Of a stretch of DNA of 64,000 nucleotides, positions 17,611-28,013 are shown piece by piece. The notes under the pieces are model-generated. The model did not search any database, was not told the DNA's origin, and worked only from the letters and a program-made list of their open reading frames with translations. This DNA comes from an uncultured Lachnospiraceae bacterium (lineage in GTDB: Bacteria > Bacillota > Clostridia > Lachnospirales > Lachnospiraceae). Numbering within the stretch: position 1 is the stretch's first letter; the number at the start of each line of letters is the position of its first letter. Location: NCBI GenBank assembly GCA_949949005.1, contig CATLHM010000002.1, forward strand, positions 186,001-250,000, written 5' to 3'. The position numbers were made by a program, and so were the translations under genes.

Positions 17611-17985
17611 TTACTCCTCCTGATAGATTATTTCAATGATCTCTTCCACTTCTTCCCGGGAGATGGCACTCTGCCTGGCAAGGGAGATAGCCTTAGAAAG
17701 CAATCCTTCGATCTGCTTTAGTTTCTCCTCCCTCACCAGTCTGGTATCTGTCTCCCTGACAAAGCTCCCTTTCCCCACCACGGTGGTGATAAAGCCATCC
17801 CGCTCCAAGTCCTCGTAGGCTCTTTTCGTGGTAATCACGCTGATACGCAGCTCCTTTGCCAATGTTCTCATAGAAGGCAGCAGATCCCCCTCCTTTAGCT
17901 GCCCGCCCATGATAAGCCCCTTGATCTGACTGGTGATCTGTTCATAGATGGGCCTGTCATTGGAATTACTGATTATGATATTCAT
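17611..17985 (-). CDS. GntR-family transcriptional regulator, YtrA subfamily
   Basis: A 124-residue repressor with an N-terminal winged helix-turn-helix (RPIYEQITSQIKGLIMGGQ, LPSMRTLAKELRIS and TTKRAYEDLERDGFI, about 10-75) and a short helical C-terminus (about 80-124) instead of a large effector domain; this shortness defines the YtrA group. It heads the operon with the ABC ATPase and permease. A near-perfect AT-rich palindrome overlaps the -10 box of its promoter and is the likely autoregulatory operator. Confidence 0.92.
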   Translation of the reverse strand: MNIIISNSNDRPIYEQITSQIKGLIMGGQLKEGDLLPSMRTLAKELRISVITTKRAYEDLERDGFITTVVGKGSFVRETDTRLVREEKLKQIEGLLSKAISLARQSAISREEVEEIIEIIYQEE

Positions 17986-18033
17986 TTGTCACCTCTATCC
18001 TGCATTGGAATTCCTTTTCAATGTTCATATAAT

Positions 18034-18063
18034 GTATATATCATATATATACAAAATTGTCAA
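18034..18063 (-). promoter_or_regulatory. Promoter and candidate operator of the GntR/ABC operon
   Basis: On the minus strand TTGACA (18058-18063) is followed by a 17-base spacer and TATATA (18035-18040). Overlapping the -10 is the palindrome with arms GTATATAT (18034-18041) and ATATATAC (18045-18052) around three bases. YtrA-type repressors bind such spaced dyads over their own promoters, so this is the probable operator. Confidence 0.75.
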
Positions 18064-18078
18064 TATATATTTTGTGTT

Positions 18079-18153
18079 CTACCACGCGGCCTGTGTGCGA
18101 CTTCAGTGGCAACCTTCCAAGCGCTGTAGCGCTTTATGCACAGGCCTGCGCAT
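18079..18153 (-). repeat. Dispersed structured element, copy A
   Basis: One of three related intergenic elements in the window. The outer stem is GGCCTGTG (18088-18095) with CACAGGCC (18139-18146), 8 perfect pairs. Inside is AGCGC (18120-18124) with GCGCT (18129-18133) around the loop TGTA. Read on the minus strand it starts right after the T-run of the MATE terminator and ends 15 bases before the -35 box of the GntR operon. The CGCGGCC edge and the CTGTAGCGCTT core are shared with copy B. Confidence 0.7.
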
Positions 18154-18182
18154 AAAAAAAAGAACCTGCTTACTGAGCCAGG
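18154..18182 (-). terminator. Intrinsic terminator of the MATE gene
   Basis: On the minus strand CCTGGCT pairs with AGCAGG (18165-18170 with 18176-18182, one bulged base), followed by eight T residues (A-run at 18154-18161 on the plus strand). It lies 42 bases beyond the MATE stop codon. Confidence 0.7.
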
Positions 18183-18224
18183 CCCTTTTCGTCCAAAAAC
18201 AAAAATTATATCCCTATTATATTT

Positions 18225-19586
18225 TTACCCCATACTCTTTCTGAGCTTCCTGAACACGACGACAAAGCACACAAGATGGGCGGCTGCCGTCACCCCCCAG
18301 GAGATCGGATAGGAGATATAAAGTGTCCGCAGGGTTCTATCCCACTGAAAGATGGTGTAGATCCAGATCACCCGAAAGACACAGGCCCCCAAAAGCGATA
18401 CGATCATGGGCATTATGGCATATCCCAGCCCCCGGATGCATCCCACCATCACGTCCATCATGCCGCACATGAAATAGAGCGTACATATGATCTTCATTCT
18501 CTGCAAACCATAGGCAATCACCTCCGGATCCGAGGAGTAAAATCCCAAAATCTGATGTCCCAGAAGCACAGCCCCGTTTCCCATCACCAGACCAATTACC
18601 GCCACAAACAACAGGCACTCCAGCACGATCACCCGAATCCTGTCATAGCGTCTCCCTCCAAGATTTTGTCCCGTAAAGCTTACCGCCGTCTGGTGAACAG
18701 AGTTCATGGCTGTATAGACAAAGCCCTCCACGTTAGAGCCGGCGGTATTACCCGCCATGGCGACTGAACCGAAGGAATTCACCGAGGATTGAATCAGTAC
18801 ATTAGAGATTGAAAACAGGGAGCCCTGGATTCCTGCCGGAAAACCGATGGCCGCAATTTTCTTAAACTTATCCCAATCCATATGCAGCTTATCCAGGCTC
18901 AGCTTAAAGCATCCCTCGCTCTGCATCAGGCACCTTATGATCAGCGCCGTTGACACGCACTGAGAAATCACTGTGGCCAGCGCCACCCCTGCCACTCCCA
19001 GGTGCATCACAATGACAAAAAAGAGATTTAATACCACATTGATCACTCCGGCAATGATCAGATAAAACAGCGGCCTTCTGGTATCGCCAATGGCACGCAG
19101 TATGGCGCTGCCAAAATTAAACACCAGCATCACCGGCATTCCCACAAAATAAATCCTCATATACAACACAGAATGTCCGATCACATTTTCCGGGGTGTCC
19201 ATCAAAAGCAGCAGAGGCTTGGCCGCCGTAATCCCGATCAGAGTCAGGATCACGCCTCCCACTCCGCTGACCAGCATGGAGGTATGAACCGTCCGGCTCA
19301 CCTCCTCCTCCTGCTTTCCTCCATAATATCTGGCTACCAGCACATTGGCACCCACAGACAGACCGATGAACAGGTTTACCAGCAGATTGGTCAGCGCCCC
19401 CGTGGATCCTACCGCGGCAAGGGCCTCATTTCCCGCAAACCTTCCCACCACGATCACATCCGCCGCATTAAAAAGCAATTGCAGGATGCCGGAGAGCATA
19501 AGGGGAAGGGTAAAAAGCATGATCTTGCCAAGCAGCGGCCCGTTACACATATCTATCTCGTAGGATTTCTGTTTTTTCTTTTCCAT
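18225..19586 (-). CDS. MATE-family multidrug efflux transporter
   Basis: A 453-residue, 12-helix membrane protein that should export drugs or metabolites using a Na+ or H+ gradient. The start MCNGPLLGKIMLFTLPLMLSGILQLLFNAADVIVVGRFAG is the standard clostridial MATE N-terminus, and the second half repeats the motif (GFPAGIQGSLFSISNVLIQSSVNSFG). It begins 6 bases after the TPR-DUF4037 gene ends and may be translated from the same message. Substrate cannot be told from sequence. It ends with its own terminator. Confidence 0.92.
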   Translation of the reverse strand: MEKKKQKSYEIDMCNGPLLGKIMLFTLPLMLSGILQLLFNAADVIVVGRFAGNEALAAVGSTGALTNLLVNLFIGLSVGANVLVARYYGGKQEEEVSRTVHTSMLVSGVGGVILTLIGITAAKPLLLLMDTPENVIGHSVLYMRIYFVGMPVMLVFNFGSAILRAIGDTRRPLFYLIIAGVINVVLNLFFVIVMHLGVAGVALATVISQCVSTALIIRCLMQSEGCFKLSLDKLHMDWDKFKKIAAIGFPAGIQGSLFSISNVLIQSSVNSFGSVAMAGNTAGSNVEGFVYTAMNSVHQTAVSFTGQNLGGRRYDRIRVIVLECLLFVAVIGLVMGNGAVLLGHQILGFYSSDPEVIAYGLQRMKIICTLYFMCGMMDVMVGCIRGLGYAIMPMIVSLLGACVFRVIWIYTIFQWDRTLRTLYISYPISWGVTAAAHLVCFVVVFRKLRKSMG

Positions 19587-19592
19587 TTTTCT

Positions 19593-21926
19593 CTATAGTT
19601 TCCTTTCCAGCTCCTCCAGGGAGGCATATCCGTATAAAAGAGCCGTATTGGCCATGATCTTCTCCGCCAGATTTTCATCCCGTCTGCACAGACCGGCAAT
19701 AAACCTTCCGTACAGATCCAGGGTTTCATCCGAGTAGGTGGAGAGTTCTCCCCTCAAATAGGTTTCATAGGAGGTATCAAAGGGCGTGTCCTCGGATGTG
19801 TGGATGTTTCTTGCATTCCCTGCCGCCTTGGGATATTTCCGGGCGAAATCCTCCATCCACCCCACCTGGATTTTCACGATCTCTTCAATAATTTCCCTCT
19901 TCATTTCCGGGATTTCAGGCAAAGAGTCCTTAATCTGGGCGAACCTTGAGGGCGCGGTGCTCTCCATCATCCGTCCGTACTTTTCCGTGATCAGGTTCCA
20001 CCCCTTCTCTTCTGCTCTGCGGAAATCTCCGATATAGCTTCGCAGCATCTCCTGTGTCCATGTAAGGTACTGGCTCTTTCGCATAATGGAAAAGGTATTC
20101 CAGTCATCCTGGCACTGTGCCCTTCCCCCCTCATTCTCCACCTTGTCAAAGGCTTTCCATTCCAAACTGACCAGCTCTTCCACAAGGGCGCTCTTGAAGG
20201 AATCATCCCTGCTTTCTTTCTCCGGAATGCTTTTCAGTATGTTGTCCGTATGATGATCCAGATAGTTGTCCTCCCCGCTGGTAAGCCCCTGCTTTTTCAT
20301 CTCCGCAATAATCAGGGCCACAATCATTTCTATGGTCTGGGGAATCCTCTCATCCCCTGCCGGGAAATCCACAAGGGCGTTTAATATCTCCCGAATCTCC
20401 GTAAGTACCAAAAGCCGCCCCATCCCTCTGTGCATCCACTTATAAAAAGGGGCGTAGGTGCGGTTAAGGAGATAGACCATGGACATGGTATGCTTCATAA
20501 ACTCGGAAAGGGCAATGCTGGCCGTCACCCGCTCTCCCCTGCCGAACATTCTGGAATAATTATACTGGCCGGATTGGGCCATCAAAGCCGCTTCCCTGGC
20601 AATTTTCTTGATGCGGACCTCCTCCGGATAATAGGAAAGAATTCCCCTACGGATTCTTGTAAACTCTCCCAGGTCATCCCGAAACACCCTCCCGTTCACT
20701 GCCGTAGCCAGCCGGTAGTCCTCCAAAAAAAGCCACTGGTTCTGGGTGGTGGGCACGTCCCTGAGCCCAATCAGCCCTTCATAAAAATCACCGATCCGAA
20801 ATACCCCCACCCTCTTTTGGGCTTTCAGGGTGGTAAAACGGGTGATTCCCATATAAGTGGAGGGAAGCTCCTCATAGGCCCTTTGCAACTCCTCCCCGAT
20901 CTCGTCGTACACCTGGTCTGTGAGCCACAGGCAAAAGCCCGGCCCGAAGTCATGGTCTCTGGACACCTGATCGTCAAAGCCAAAGCACTCTGAGCCCTCC
21001 CCTACAAGACCTACGGCAATCACATTCTCATACATGGGGAACTTCTGCCGTATCATGGGCCTGCCGTATTCCTCATAAAAAGCCTGGCACAGCTCCATTC
21101 CGCTCCCGAACTGCCGGTTTCTTACCGGAAGCTCCTTGATTTTTTCGGTCACTGTATTCAAATTTTGGAGGGTGATCTCATAGGCCTTGCTTCTCCCCAC
21201 ATTCCTCTCGATCTCATGTAACGCCAGCCTATAATAGCGGGCGGATTCCTCCAGATTGCCTGCCAGATACTGGGCTTCTCCCATGGCAGAAAGGGCGCCG
21301 CTGTAATGGTAGTCCTTGTCCTCATCCGCCTCAAAGATGGCAAAAGCTCTTTGCAGATTGTCGATGGCATCCTGATAACGCCCCAGCTTTAGCTGGGATG
21401 AGGCCAGGTTGGTATAGGTCACCGCCACCTCGATTCTTGCGTCCGCATGCATGGTTGCAATGGAAAGAGCTCTCTCCAGACAATCGCAGGCGCTCTCAAA
21501 ATCCCCCATCTCCTGAAACAGAAGGCTCATATTGTTGTAGAGGCTGGCATATCTGAAATCACCGTGCTCCAATTCCTTCTCATAGATTGCCTTAACCTCC
21601 TGGTAATAGATCATGGATTCCCGCAAAAGACCTGCGGCCCTGCAGGCATTGGCAACATTGAGCAAGGTGGTGGCAAAGACCACGGTTCCCTTTAGCCCTG
21701 CCTGTTCTGTCAGAATCAGCACCTGCTTACAGCAGGAGATAGACTTCTCAAACTCTCCCGTCTCCCTGTAGTGTCCGATCAGCTCATTGAGAAGGGTGAT
21801 CATGGAACCCACATCCTTCTCGGCATCCGCCTCGTCCATCTTTTGAAGCAGAAAAGGTTCCACCTGATCCACATGATGCTGTGCAAATAATTCGTCCAGT
21901 TGCTTTAATACCTCTTCAATTACCAT
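19593..21926 (-). CDS. TPR-repeat protein with C-terminal DUF4037 (nucleotidyltransferase-like) domain
   Basis: A 777-residue cytoplasmic protein. Residues about 40-260 form roughly five tetratricopeptide repeats (LYNNMSLLFQEMGDFESA, YTNLASSQLKLGRYQDAI, ALSAMGEAQYLAGNLEES). From about 285 begins the DUF4037 region with GLVGEGSECFGFDD and SRDHDFGPGF, which resembles the G-S and D-x-D elements of nucleotidyltransferase folds; the remainder is helical. The biochemical activity is unknown. The TPR part suggests a binding platform for another protein. The ATG at 21926 follows GGAG. Close linkage to the MATE gene may be only positional. Confidence 0.82.
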   Translation of the reverse strand: MVIEEVLKQLDELFAQHHVDQVEPFLLQKMDEADAEKDVGSMITLLNELIGHYRETGEFEKSISCCKQVLILTEQAGLKGTVVFATTLLNVANACRAAGLLRESMIYYQEVKAIYEKELEHGDFRYASLYNNMSLLFQEMGDFESACDCLERALSIATMHADARIEVAVTYTNLASSQLKLGRYQDAIDNLQRAFAIFEADEDKDYHYSGALSAMGEAQYLAGNLEESARYYRLALHEIERNVGRSKAYEITLQNLNTVTEKIKELPVRNRQFGSGMELCQAFYEEYGRPMIRQKFPMYENVIAVGLVGEGSECFGFDDQVSRDHDFGPGFCLWLTDQVYDEIGEELQRAYEELPSTYMGITRFTTLKAQKRVGVFRIGDFYEGLIGLRDVPTTQNQWLFLEDYRLATAVNGRVFRDDLGEFTRIRRGILSYYPEEVRIKKIAREAALMAQSGQYNYSRMFGRGERVTASIALSEFMKHTMSMVYLLNRTYAPFYKWMHRGMGRLLVLTEIREILNALVDFPAGDERIPQTIEMIVALIIAEMKKQGLTSGEDNYLDHHTDNILKSIPEKESRDDSFKSALVEELVSLEWKAFDKVENEGGRAQCQDDWNTFSIMRKSQYLTWTQEMLRSYIGDFRRAEEKGWNLITEKYGRMMESTAPSRFAQIKDSLPEIPEMKREIIEEIVKIQVGWMEDFARKYPKAAGNARNIHTSEDTPFDTSYETYLRGELSTYSDETLDLYGRFIAGLCRRDENLAEKIMANTALLYGYASLEELERKL

Positions 21927-22027
21927 AATCCACTCCTATCTGCGTGCCCCACACGCTCCCTGATTCTATCGCAAACGCCATATCAATTTACTGCCCGCTG
22001 TTTCTTTCCTTCCCCGGCCACGCTCTG

Positions 22028-22879
22028 TCAAATGGCCAGAAAGCTTAAAATTTCCTCCTCACGTCCGCTGGCCTGTTCATACCCGTGCTGATAATAGTCC
22101 ATCAGAACCTTTACATCGGATTCGTTGTTATTGATCGCCAGCCTGGTGGGCCGAAATACCATGGCCTTCCCATCCTTTTCCATCTGCTCGATCTCTCTGA
22201 GGCAATGGTTGTATTTTTTTGCCCTCTTGGCCACTGTCTTTACAAATTCAGGATATCTGTGATACAAAAGCCGGATCATCATCATATAGATATGCCGGTA
22301 CTTTTTCCGGTAATCCGACTTTCTGGTGAGAATCACCAGCAGCTTATCCCATCCCTCCTCCAAAGCCTTGGCCACAGGCAGGGCATCCGCCATCCCGCCG
22401 TCAAGCATGGGGATATTGTTGATTCTGCTGATCCTGGAAATAAACGGAAGGGAATTGGCCGCCCGGCATATTTTCCAGAATTGCTCCTCCGACTCAAAAT
22501 TTTCGTGATAAATACTCTTCCCCGTCCTGCAATCCGTGGTGTTGACGATAAATCGCTTTGCAGAGTTCTTAAAGGTGTCAAAATCAAAAGGGGAAAGTTT
22601 TTTGGGAACATCCTCAAAGAGGAAATCCATATCAAAGAAGGTTCCCTTCCTGAAAAAGATTCCCGGCCCCATATATTTTTCTTTTTCCAGCGGCTTGATC
22701 ACTGCATCTACCGCTCTCCCCTTCTGACCCGATACATAGTTCATTGCCGCATAGGCCCCTGCGGAAACAGCCAGCACATTTGGCACCTCAATCCTTTTTT
22801 CAAGGAAAAAGTCCAGTACGCCGGCTGCAAAAACGCTTCTCATGGCTCCGCCCTCAATTATAATCCCTGTCTGTTTCAT
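22028..22879 (-). CDS. Patatin-like phospholipase
   Basis: A 283-residue lipid acyl hydrolase of the bacterial patatin family (Ser-Asp dyad). The oxyanion loop is EGGAMRS (9-15), the nucleophile is Ser39 in AVSAGAY (the first glycine of GxSxG is Ala here), and the catalytic Asp lies in MLDGGMADALPV. The C-terminus with HRYPEFVKTVAKRAKKYN is typical of the YjjU-type subgroup. I chose the ATG at 22877-22879 because MKQTGIIIEGG is the family start and GATGGGG precedes it; an upstream GTG at 22894 is possible. It is followed by the separate DUF4037 gene after a 100-base gap. Confidence 0.88.
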   Translation of the reverse strand: MKQTGIIIEGGAMRSVFAAGVLDFFLEKRIEVPNVLAVSAGAYAAMNYVSGQKGRAVDAVIKPLEKEKYMGPGIFFRKGTFFDMDFLFEDVPKKLSPFDFDTFKNSAKRFIVNTTDCRTGKSIYHENFESEEQFWKICRAANSLPFISRISRINNIPMLDGGMADALPVAKALEEGWDKLLVILTRKSDYRKKYRHIYMMMIRLLYHRYPEFVKTVAKRAKKYNHCLREIEQMEKDGKAMVFRPTRLAINNNESDVKVLMDYYQHGYEQASGREEEILSFLAI

Positions 22880-23017
22880 TTGTAACCCCATCACTTCACT
22901 ATTTTGTCCCTTTTGCTCCCCATATCATTCATTATACTGCATTCATTGTTTTTTTCAAGCATCACCTCCGGCGGTTTTCTTACATATTATAATGTAAAAT
23001 ACACAGGAAATTAAATT

Positions 23018-23995
23018 ATGTACTTTTCAATTGCTTTTGTTATTTTTGCTTTTTTGCTGGTCTTCGTACTGGCAACCGGACGCAGAAGGTGGGCCATAAA
23101 AAAAATATATTCCATGTGCTGCGAAGAAAAATGCGCGCTTCTGAACGATCTGATCGCTCCTTTTGGTTACTGCTATATAGAATGCCAGGATATTATCTCC
23201 TCAAGGAACGATGCCTGGCAGAGAGATATGGGATATACCTACCTGTTTGACCGCATGGCGGCTTATTTCAATATGGTACTTGATTCTTTACCCGTTTATT
23301 TTAATTATGAAGGCCGAACCTGGCTGATCGAGTTCTGGAAGGGCCAGTACGGCATCAACACCGGCGCTGAAATCGGCGTTTACTATGCGGACCGGGTTCT
23401 TCCCGGAGAAGAACTAAAGTCCTTTCTTTTTCAGGCCGTGGAAGATAACGACATGCTTCCCCTTTCCTTTGAACTCTCCAGAACCGGGCCAGATGGGTGC
23501 CCCTGTTCAGGAGGGCAAACATCCTGCCCTTCCCACTTTCCCCATTGCCGGGAAAATGCCCCTTTGGCATCTGTCTCCAAAAAAACCTGGTGGCTAACCG
23601 CCTTCTGCATGGGCCGATTTTCCCAGCCATGGGAACTGAGCATGAACAGCTCCCTCCATTTTCCCAACTCTGAGATGAGATGCCAGTTTGTTCAGGGACT
23701 ACAGCAGGCCGGGCTTTCAAAGGAGCATTTCAGGATTTGCGGGAATACAGTCCATGTCCGATATGACAGTGAAATGAAAAAATATTATGGATGTTTCACC
23801 CGGCTTTCACGCGGGCTGGCCCAGTTGTCCAACAGGATTTTCTCCTGGCTGTACCTGCTCATCACACGCCCCTTTACCCTTACCCTGGACCGCCTTCTTT
23901 ATCTGTACTTCCTCCTTCCTTTTGCTTTCCGCAGGATGGTCACCCTGCGCAGGTATCGCAGGTGTGCGAAATGTTGCCAAAGGAAACGTTTTTAA
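23018..23995 (+). CDS. DUF4474 domain membrane protein
   Basis: A 325-residue protein with one N-terminal membrane anchor (FAFLLVFVLA, about 3-20) and a hydrophobic stretch near the C-terminus (about 280-305). The middle section (DLIAPFGYCYIECQDIISSRNDAWQRDMGY ... VYFNYEGRTWLIEFWKGQYGINTGAEIGVYY) is the conserved DUF4474 core. It contains several Cys residues (CPCSGGQTSCPSHFPHC) that could bind metal or form disulfides. Function is not known. It sits 25 bases ahead of the phosphoesterase gene on the plus strand, so the two are probably one operon. Confidence 0.8.
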   Translation: MYFSIAFVIFAFLLVFVLATGRRRWAIKKIYSMCCEEKCALLNDLIAPFGYCYIECQDIISSRNDAWQRDMGYTYLFDRMAAYFNMVLDSLPVYFNYEGRTWLIEFWKGQYGINTGAEIGVYYADRVLPGEELKSFLFQAVEDNDMLPLSFELSRTGPDGCPCSGGQTSCPSHFPHCRENAPLASVSKKTWWLTAFCMGRFSQPWELSMNSSLHFPNSEMRCQFVQGLQQAGLSKEHFRICGNTVHVRYDSEMKKYYGCFTRLSRGLAQLSNRIFSWLYLLITRPFTLTLDRLLYLYFLLPFAFRRMVTLRRYRRCAKCCQRKRF

Positions 23996-24020
23996 CCCGC
24001 AGATTATTTAAGGAGAAGCT

Positions 24021-24899
24021 ATGAGTATTCATTCCCGTATTTCCCACGCCTTTGACAATGCCCCTGTTCTGCCCCTGACCAGGCAAAGCCGCTATGCCAT
24101 CATAAGCGACTGCCACAGGGGATGTGGCAATTCCAACGATAATTTTCTGAAAAATCAAAACCTGTACTTTACAGCCCTTACTCATTATTATGAACAGGGA
24201 TTTACGTATATCGAGCTGGGAGACGGGGATGAACTCTGGGAAAACAGGAAAATGAGCCAGATCATCGAAATCCACAGCAATGTATTCTGGCTCCTCTCCC
24301 TGTTCCACGAGAGAAACAGGCTGTATATGATATATGGAAACCATGATATGGAGAAGAAAAAAGCAGGCCTGGGCCAGTCAGTCTCTGCCTCCTGCTTTTG
24401 CAGAAAAAAACAGTGTGCCTGGTCCCTGTTCTCCGAACTCAAATTTTATGAAGGCCTGATCCTGGAAAATCCCTGTGAGGATTACCGATTATTCTTAACT
24501 CATGGCCATCAGGCGGATTTCTTCAATTCCGTGTGCTGGCGTTTTGCGCGTTTCCTTGTCCGCTACCTCTGGAAGCCCTTAGAGCGCTTCGGCGTCCTTG
24601 ACCCTACCAGCGCCGCCAAAAATTATGTGCATAAGGACAGGATTGAACAGCGTCTTGGCCTCTATGCCGCCCAAACGCAGCGCTCCCTCATCACCGGACA
24701 CACCCACAGGCCTCATCTTGATCCCCAGGCTCCGTATTATATAAACACCGGAAGCTGTGTTCATCCCCGCTGTATCACCTGTCTGGAGATTGCCTGCGGC
24801 AAAATCATGCTTGTCAAATGGACCTTGTCCGTAAAAAGGGACAGAACCCTCTTCGTCGCACGGCAGCCCCTGTCCGAATATTTGCTTCCTTTCTCATAA
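24021..24899 (+). CDS. Calcineurin-like metallophosphoesterase
   Basis: A 292-residue two-metal phosphoesterase. All five signature blocks are visible: DxH in SDCHRG (about 30), GD in LGDGDELWE, GNHD in YGNHDME, a histidine in LTHGHQADF, and GHTH in ITGHTHRPH near residue 235. The arrangement resembles LpxH/UDP-diacylglucosamine pyrophosphatase-like enzymes, but the host appears to be Gram-positive without lipid A, so the substrate is unknown. The ATG follows AAGGAGAAGCT. Pairing with the DUF4474 membrane protein suggests a membrane-associated substrate; that is inference. Confidence 0.9.
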   Translation: MSIHSRISHAFDNAPVLPLTRQSRYAIISDCHRGCGNSNDNFLKNQNLYFTALTHYYEQGFTYIELGDGDELWENRKMSQIIEIHSNVFWLLSLFHERNRLYMIYGNHDMEKKKAGLGQSVSASCFCRKKQCAWSLFSELKFYEGLILENPCEDYRLFLTHGHQADFFNSVCWRFARFLVRYLWKPLERFGVLDPTSAAKNYVHKDRIEQRLGLYAAQTQRSLITGHTHRPHLDPQAPYYINTGSCVHPRCITCLEIACGKIMLVKWTLSVKRDRTLFVARQPLSEYLLPFS

Positions 24900-24936
24900 G
24901 CGCCAAATATATCCACAGTAAAAATTTAAAAATAGC

Positions 24937-24964
24937 TTGCAAAAAAATCAAAATCCCGTATGAT
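24937..24964 (+). promoter_or_regulatory. Promoter of the chemoreceptor gene
   Basis: TTGCAA (24937-24942), 16-base spacer, TATGAT (24959-24964), 46 bases before the start codon. A sigma-A type promoter; no flagellar sigma-28 pattern was seen. Confidence 0.6.
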
Positions 24965-25010
24965 AAATTTATACAGATTAATTTGCAGAGAAAGATAAGA
25001 GGAAATGTAA

Positions 25011-26360
25011 ATGCCAATCAGCAAGAAAAAAGCGGTTCTTATGCGCGCAGTTTCCGAGTTGCAGGATGCAGACTACTCCTCCAATCCGGAGCTTAGCAAC
25101 ATTTACCAGAGACTGCTCAAGGGGAGAAAGCAATTTGCAGAGGTTATGGAAAAAAATATCAATGCCGTCATGCAGATCAGCTCCCTTGACCTGGCCATGC
25201 AGCACCAAACGGAAAGAATACTGGATATCTCCCGTCAGGTATCTGATGCCACAGAAACTATTTTTGGAAGCTCCGGCGGCGGTTCCAACAATCAGCACGA
25301 GGAGCTGACGGAAACTATTGTCAAGGTTTCCGAACAGACTGATGAGGTTTACCGTAAGATTGAAGCAGGCCAGGGTGAGCTTACCATAATCAGGGATCTA
25401 TCCGAGCAGACAATTGCGGTTTCCCGGCAAATGCAGACAGATATGGATGAGCTGATCAAAATCATCGGCCGTATCAGCGAGGTGGTGTCAGGGATCAATT
25501 CTATCTCCATGCAGACAAACCTGCTGGCGCTGAACGCCTCCGTGGAGGCCGCCAGGGCTGGGGAGGCCGGAAAAGGTTTTGCCGTGGTCGCCAGTGAGAT
25601 TCGGGCTCTGGCTGAGCAGACCCAAAGCCTGACCAAGGATATGAGCGCTTTCGTTGAAAATATGAAAAGCGCCTCGGCCCAAAGCGTTCAGAGCTCCAAC
25701 AGCACGATTGACGCCCTGGGAACCATGACGGAAAAGATCAAAAATGTGTGGGAATTAAATAATGAAAGCCAGCAGCATGTCTCCGAGGTAAACAGCTCTG
25801 TCAGCTCTATTGCCACAGTCAGCGAGCAGATCAGCAATTCCATGAAGGTGATGGAATCCCAGTTAAAGGACAGTACAGAGTTCATGCGCAAAGTGGGAGA
25901 AGAATTGCAGCAGTCCACCCAGCCTGTAGTGGGTATTGAAAAGACGCTGGATGACACGGTAAAACAAATGGGCGATATGACAAAGGATGCTTTTTTCCAT
26001 CTGGAAAACCAGGAATTCGGCCAGTACATGAAGCAGGCCATCTCTTCCCACCACACCTGGCTGGGAAATCTGAAAAAGATGGTGGACTCCCAGTCAGTGA
26101 TTCCCTTGCAGTTGGATTCCTCCAAATGCGGCTTCGGACACTTTTATTATGCCATGACGCCTCAAATTCCAAGCGTCTTACCGCTCTGGAATGGGCTGGG
26201 CCCCAAACATCAGAAGTTCCACAAATATGGGGCTGCTGTCATCAATGCGATCCAGAGCCAGGATTACCTGGAAGCAGAACATATTTACCGGGAAGCAGAA
26301 ACTTATTCCCGGGAACTGATCTCAGATATGGAGCGGATCTTAGCACTTACTGTGAATTGA
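25011..26360 (+). CDS. Cytoplasmic methyl-accepting chemotaxis protein with CZB zinc-binding domain
   Basis: A 449-residue chemoreceptor with no membrane segment, so it is soluble. The long helical signalling domain (about 60-320) contains the hairpin tip [36 protein letters not shown], which contacts CheA and CheW. The C-terminus (about 340-445) is a chemoreceptor zinc-binding domain with the ordered ligands His (SHHTWLGNL), Cys (CGFGHFY) and His-x3-His (KHQKFH). Such receptors sense zinc or hypochlorous acid at the Cys. The ATG follows AGAGGAAATGTAA. No other chemotaxis gene is in the window. Confidence 0.93.
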   Translation: MPISKKKAVLMRAVSELQDADYSSNPELSNIYQRLLKGRKQFAEVMEKNINAVMQISSLDLAMQHQTERILDISRQVSDATETIFGSSGGGSNNQHEELTETIVKVSEQTDEVYRKIEAGQGELTIIRDLSEQTIAVSRQMQTDMDELIKIIGRISEVVSGINSISMQTNLLALNASVEAARAGEAGKGFAVVASEIRALAEQTQSLTKDMSAFVENMKSASAQSVQSSNSTIDALGTMTEKIKNVWELNNESQQHVSEVNSSVSSIATVSEQISNSMKVMESQLKDSTEFMRKVGEELQQSTQPVVGIEKTLDDTVKQMGDMTKDAFFHLENQEFGQYMKQAISSHHTWLGNLKKMVDSQSVIPLQLDSSKCGFGHFYYAMTPQIPSVLPLWNGLGPKHQKFHKYGAAVINAIQSQDYLEAEHIYREAETYSRELISDMERILALTVN

Positions 26361-26400
26361 AAAGAGAGGCTATAAGGCTTTCTCAGCCATCCTTATGTGA

Positions 26401-26428
26401 AAAACGTGCGCCCTTGGGCGCACGTTTT
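26401..26428. terminator. Bidirectional terminator between chemoreceptor and gdhA
   Basis: AAAACGTGCGCC pairs perfectly with GGCGCACGTTTT around CTTG-type loop, flanked by A and T runs, so it works on both strands. It separates two convergent genes. Confidence 0.9.
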
Positions 26429-26461
26429 AAATTCTATCAACAGTTCTGACTCTACAATAGG

Positions 26462-27811
<1,350 letters not shown>

Positions 27812-27881
27812 TCATTTTATGAAACTGTAGTATGGTATTCTTGTATACAATTATATCCAAAAACACCCCTTTGCTGTTGCT

Positions 27882-27910
27882 ATTATATAACGTACTTTCA
27901 AAAATCTCAA
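27882..27910 (-). promoter_or_regulatory. Promoter of gdhA
   Basis: Minus strand: TTGAGA (27905-27910), 17-base spacer, perfect TATAAT (27882-27887). The leader to the start codon is about 80 bases and contains the 10-base palindrome TTGTATACAA at 27841-27850, a possible operator. Confidence 0.75.
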
Positions 27911-28013
27911 TATACTTTCATGCACTAAATTTGGAAAAATTTTTTTAAAAATTTTAGATATATTGTATAAATGAGAAGTTAAATCCAGTTTCAACGCATA
28001 TTTGTTGTCATTT

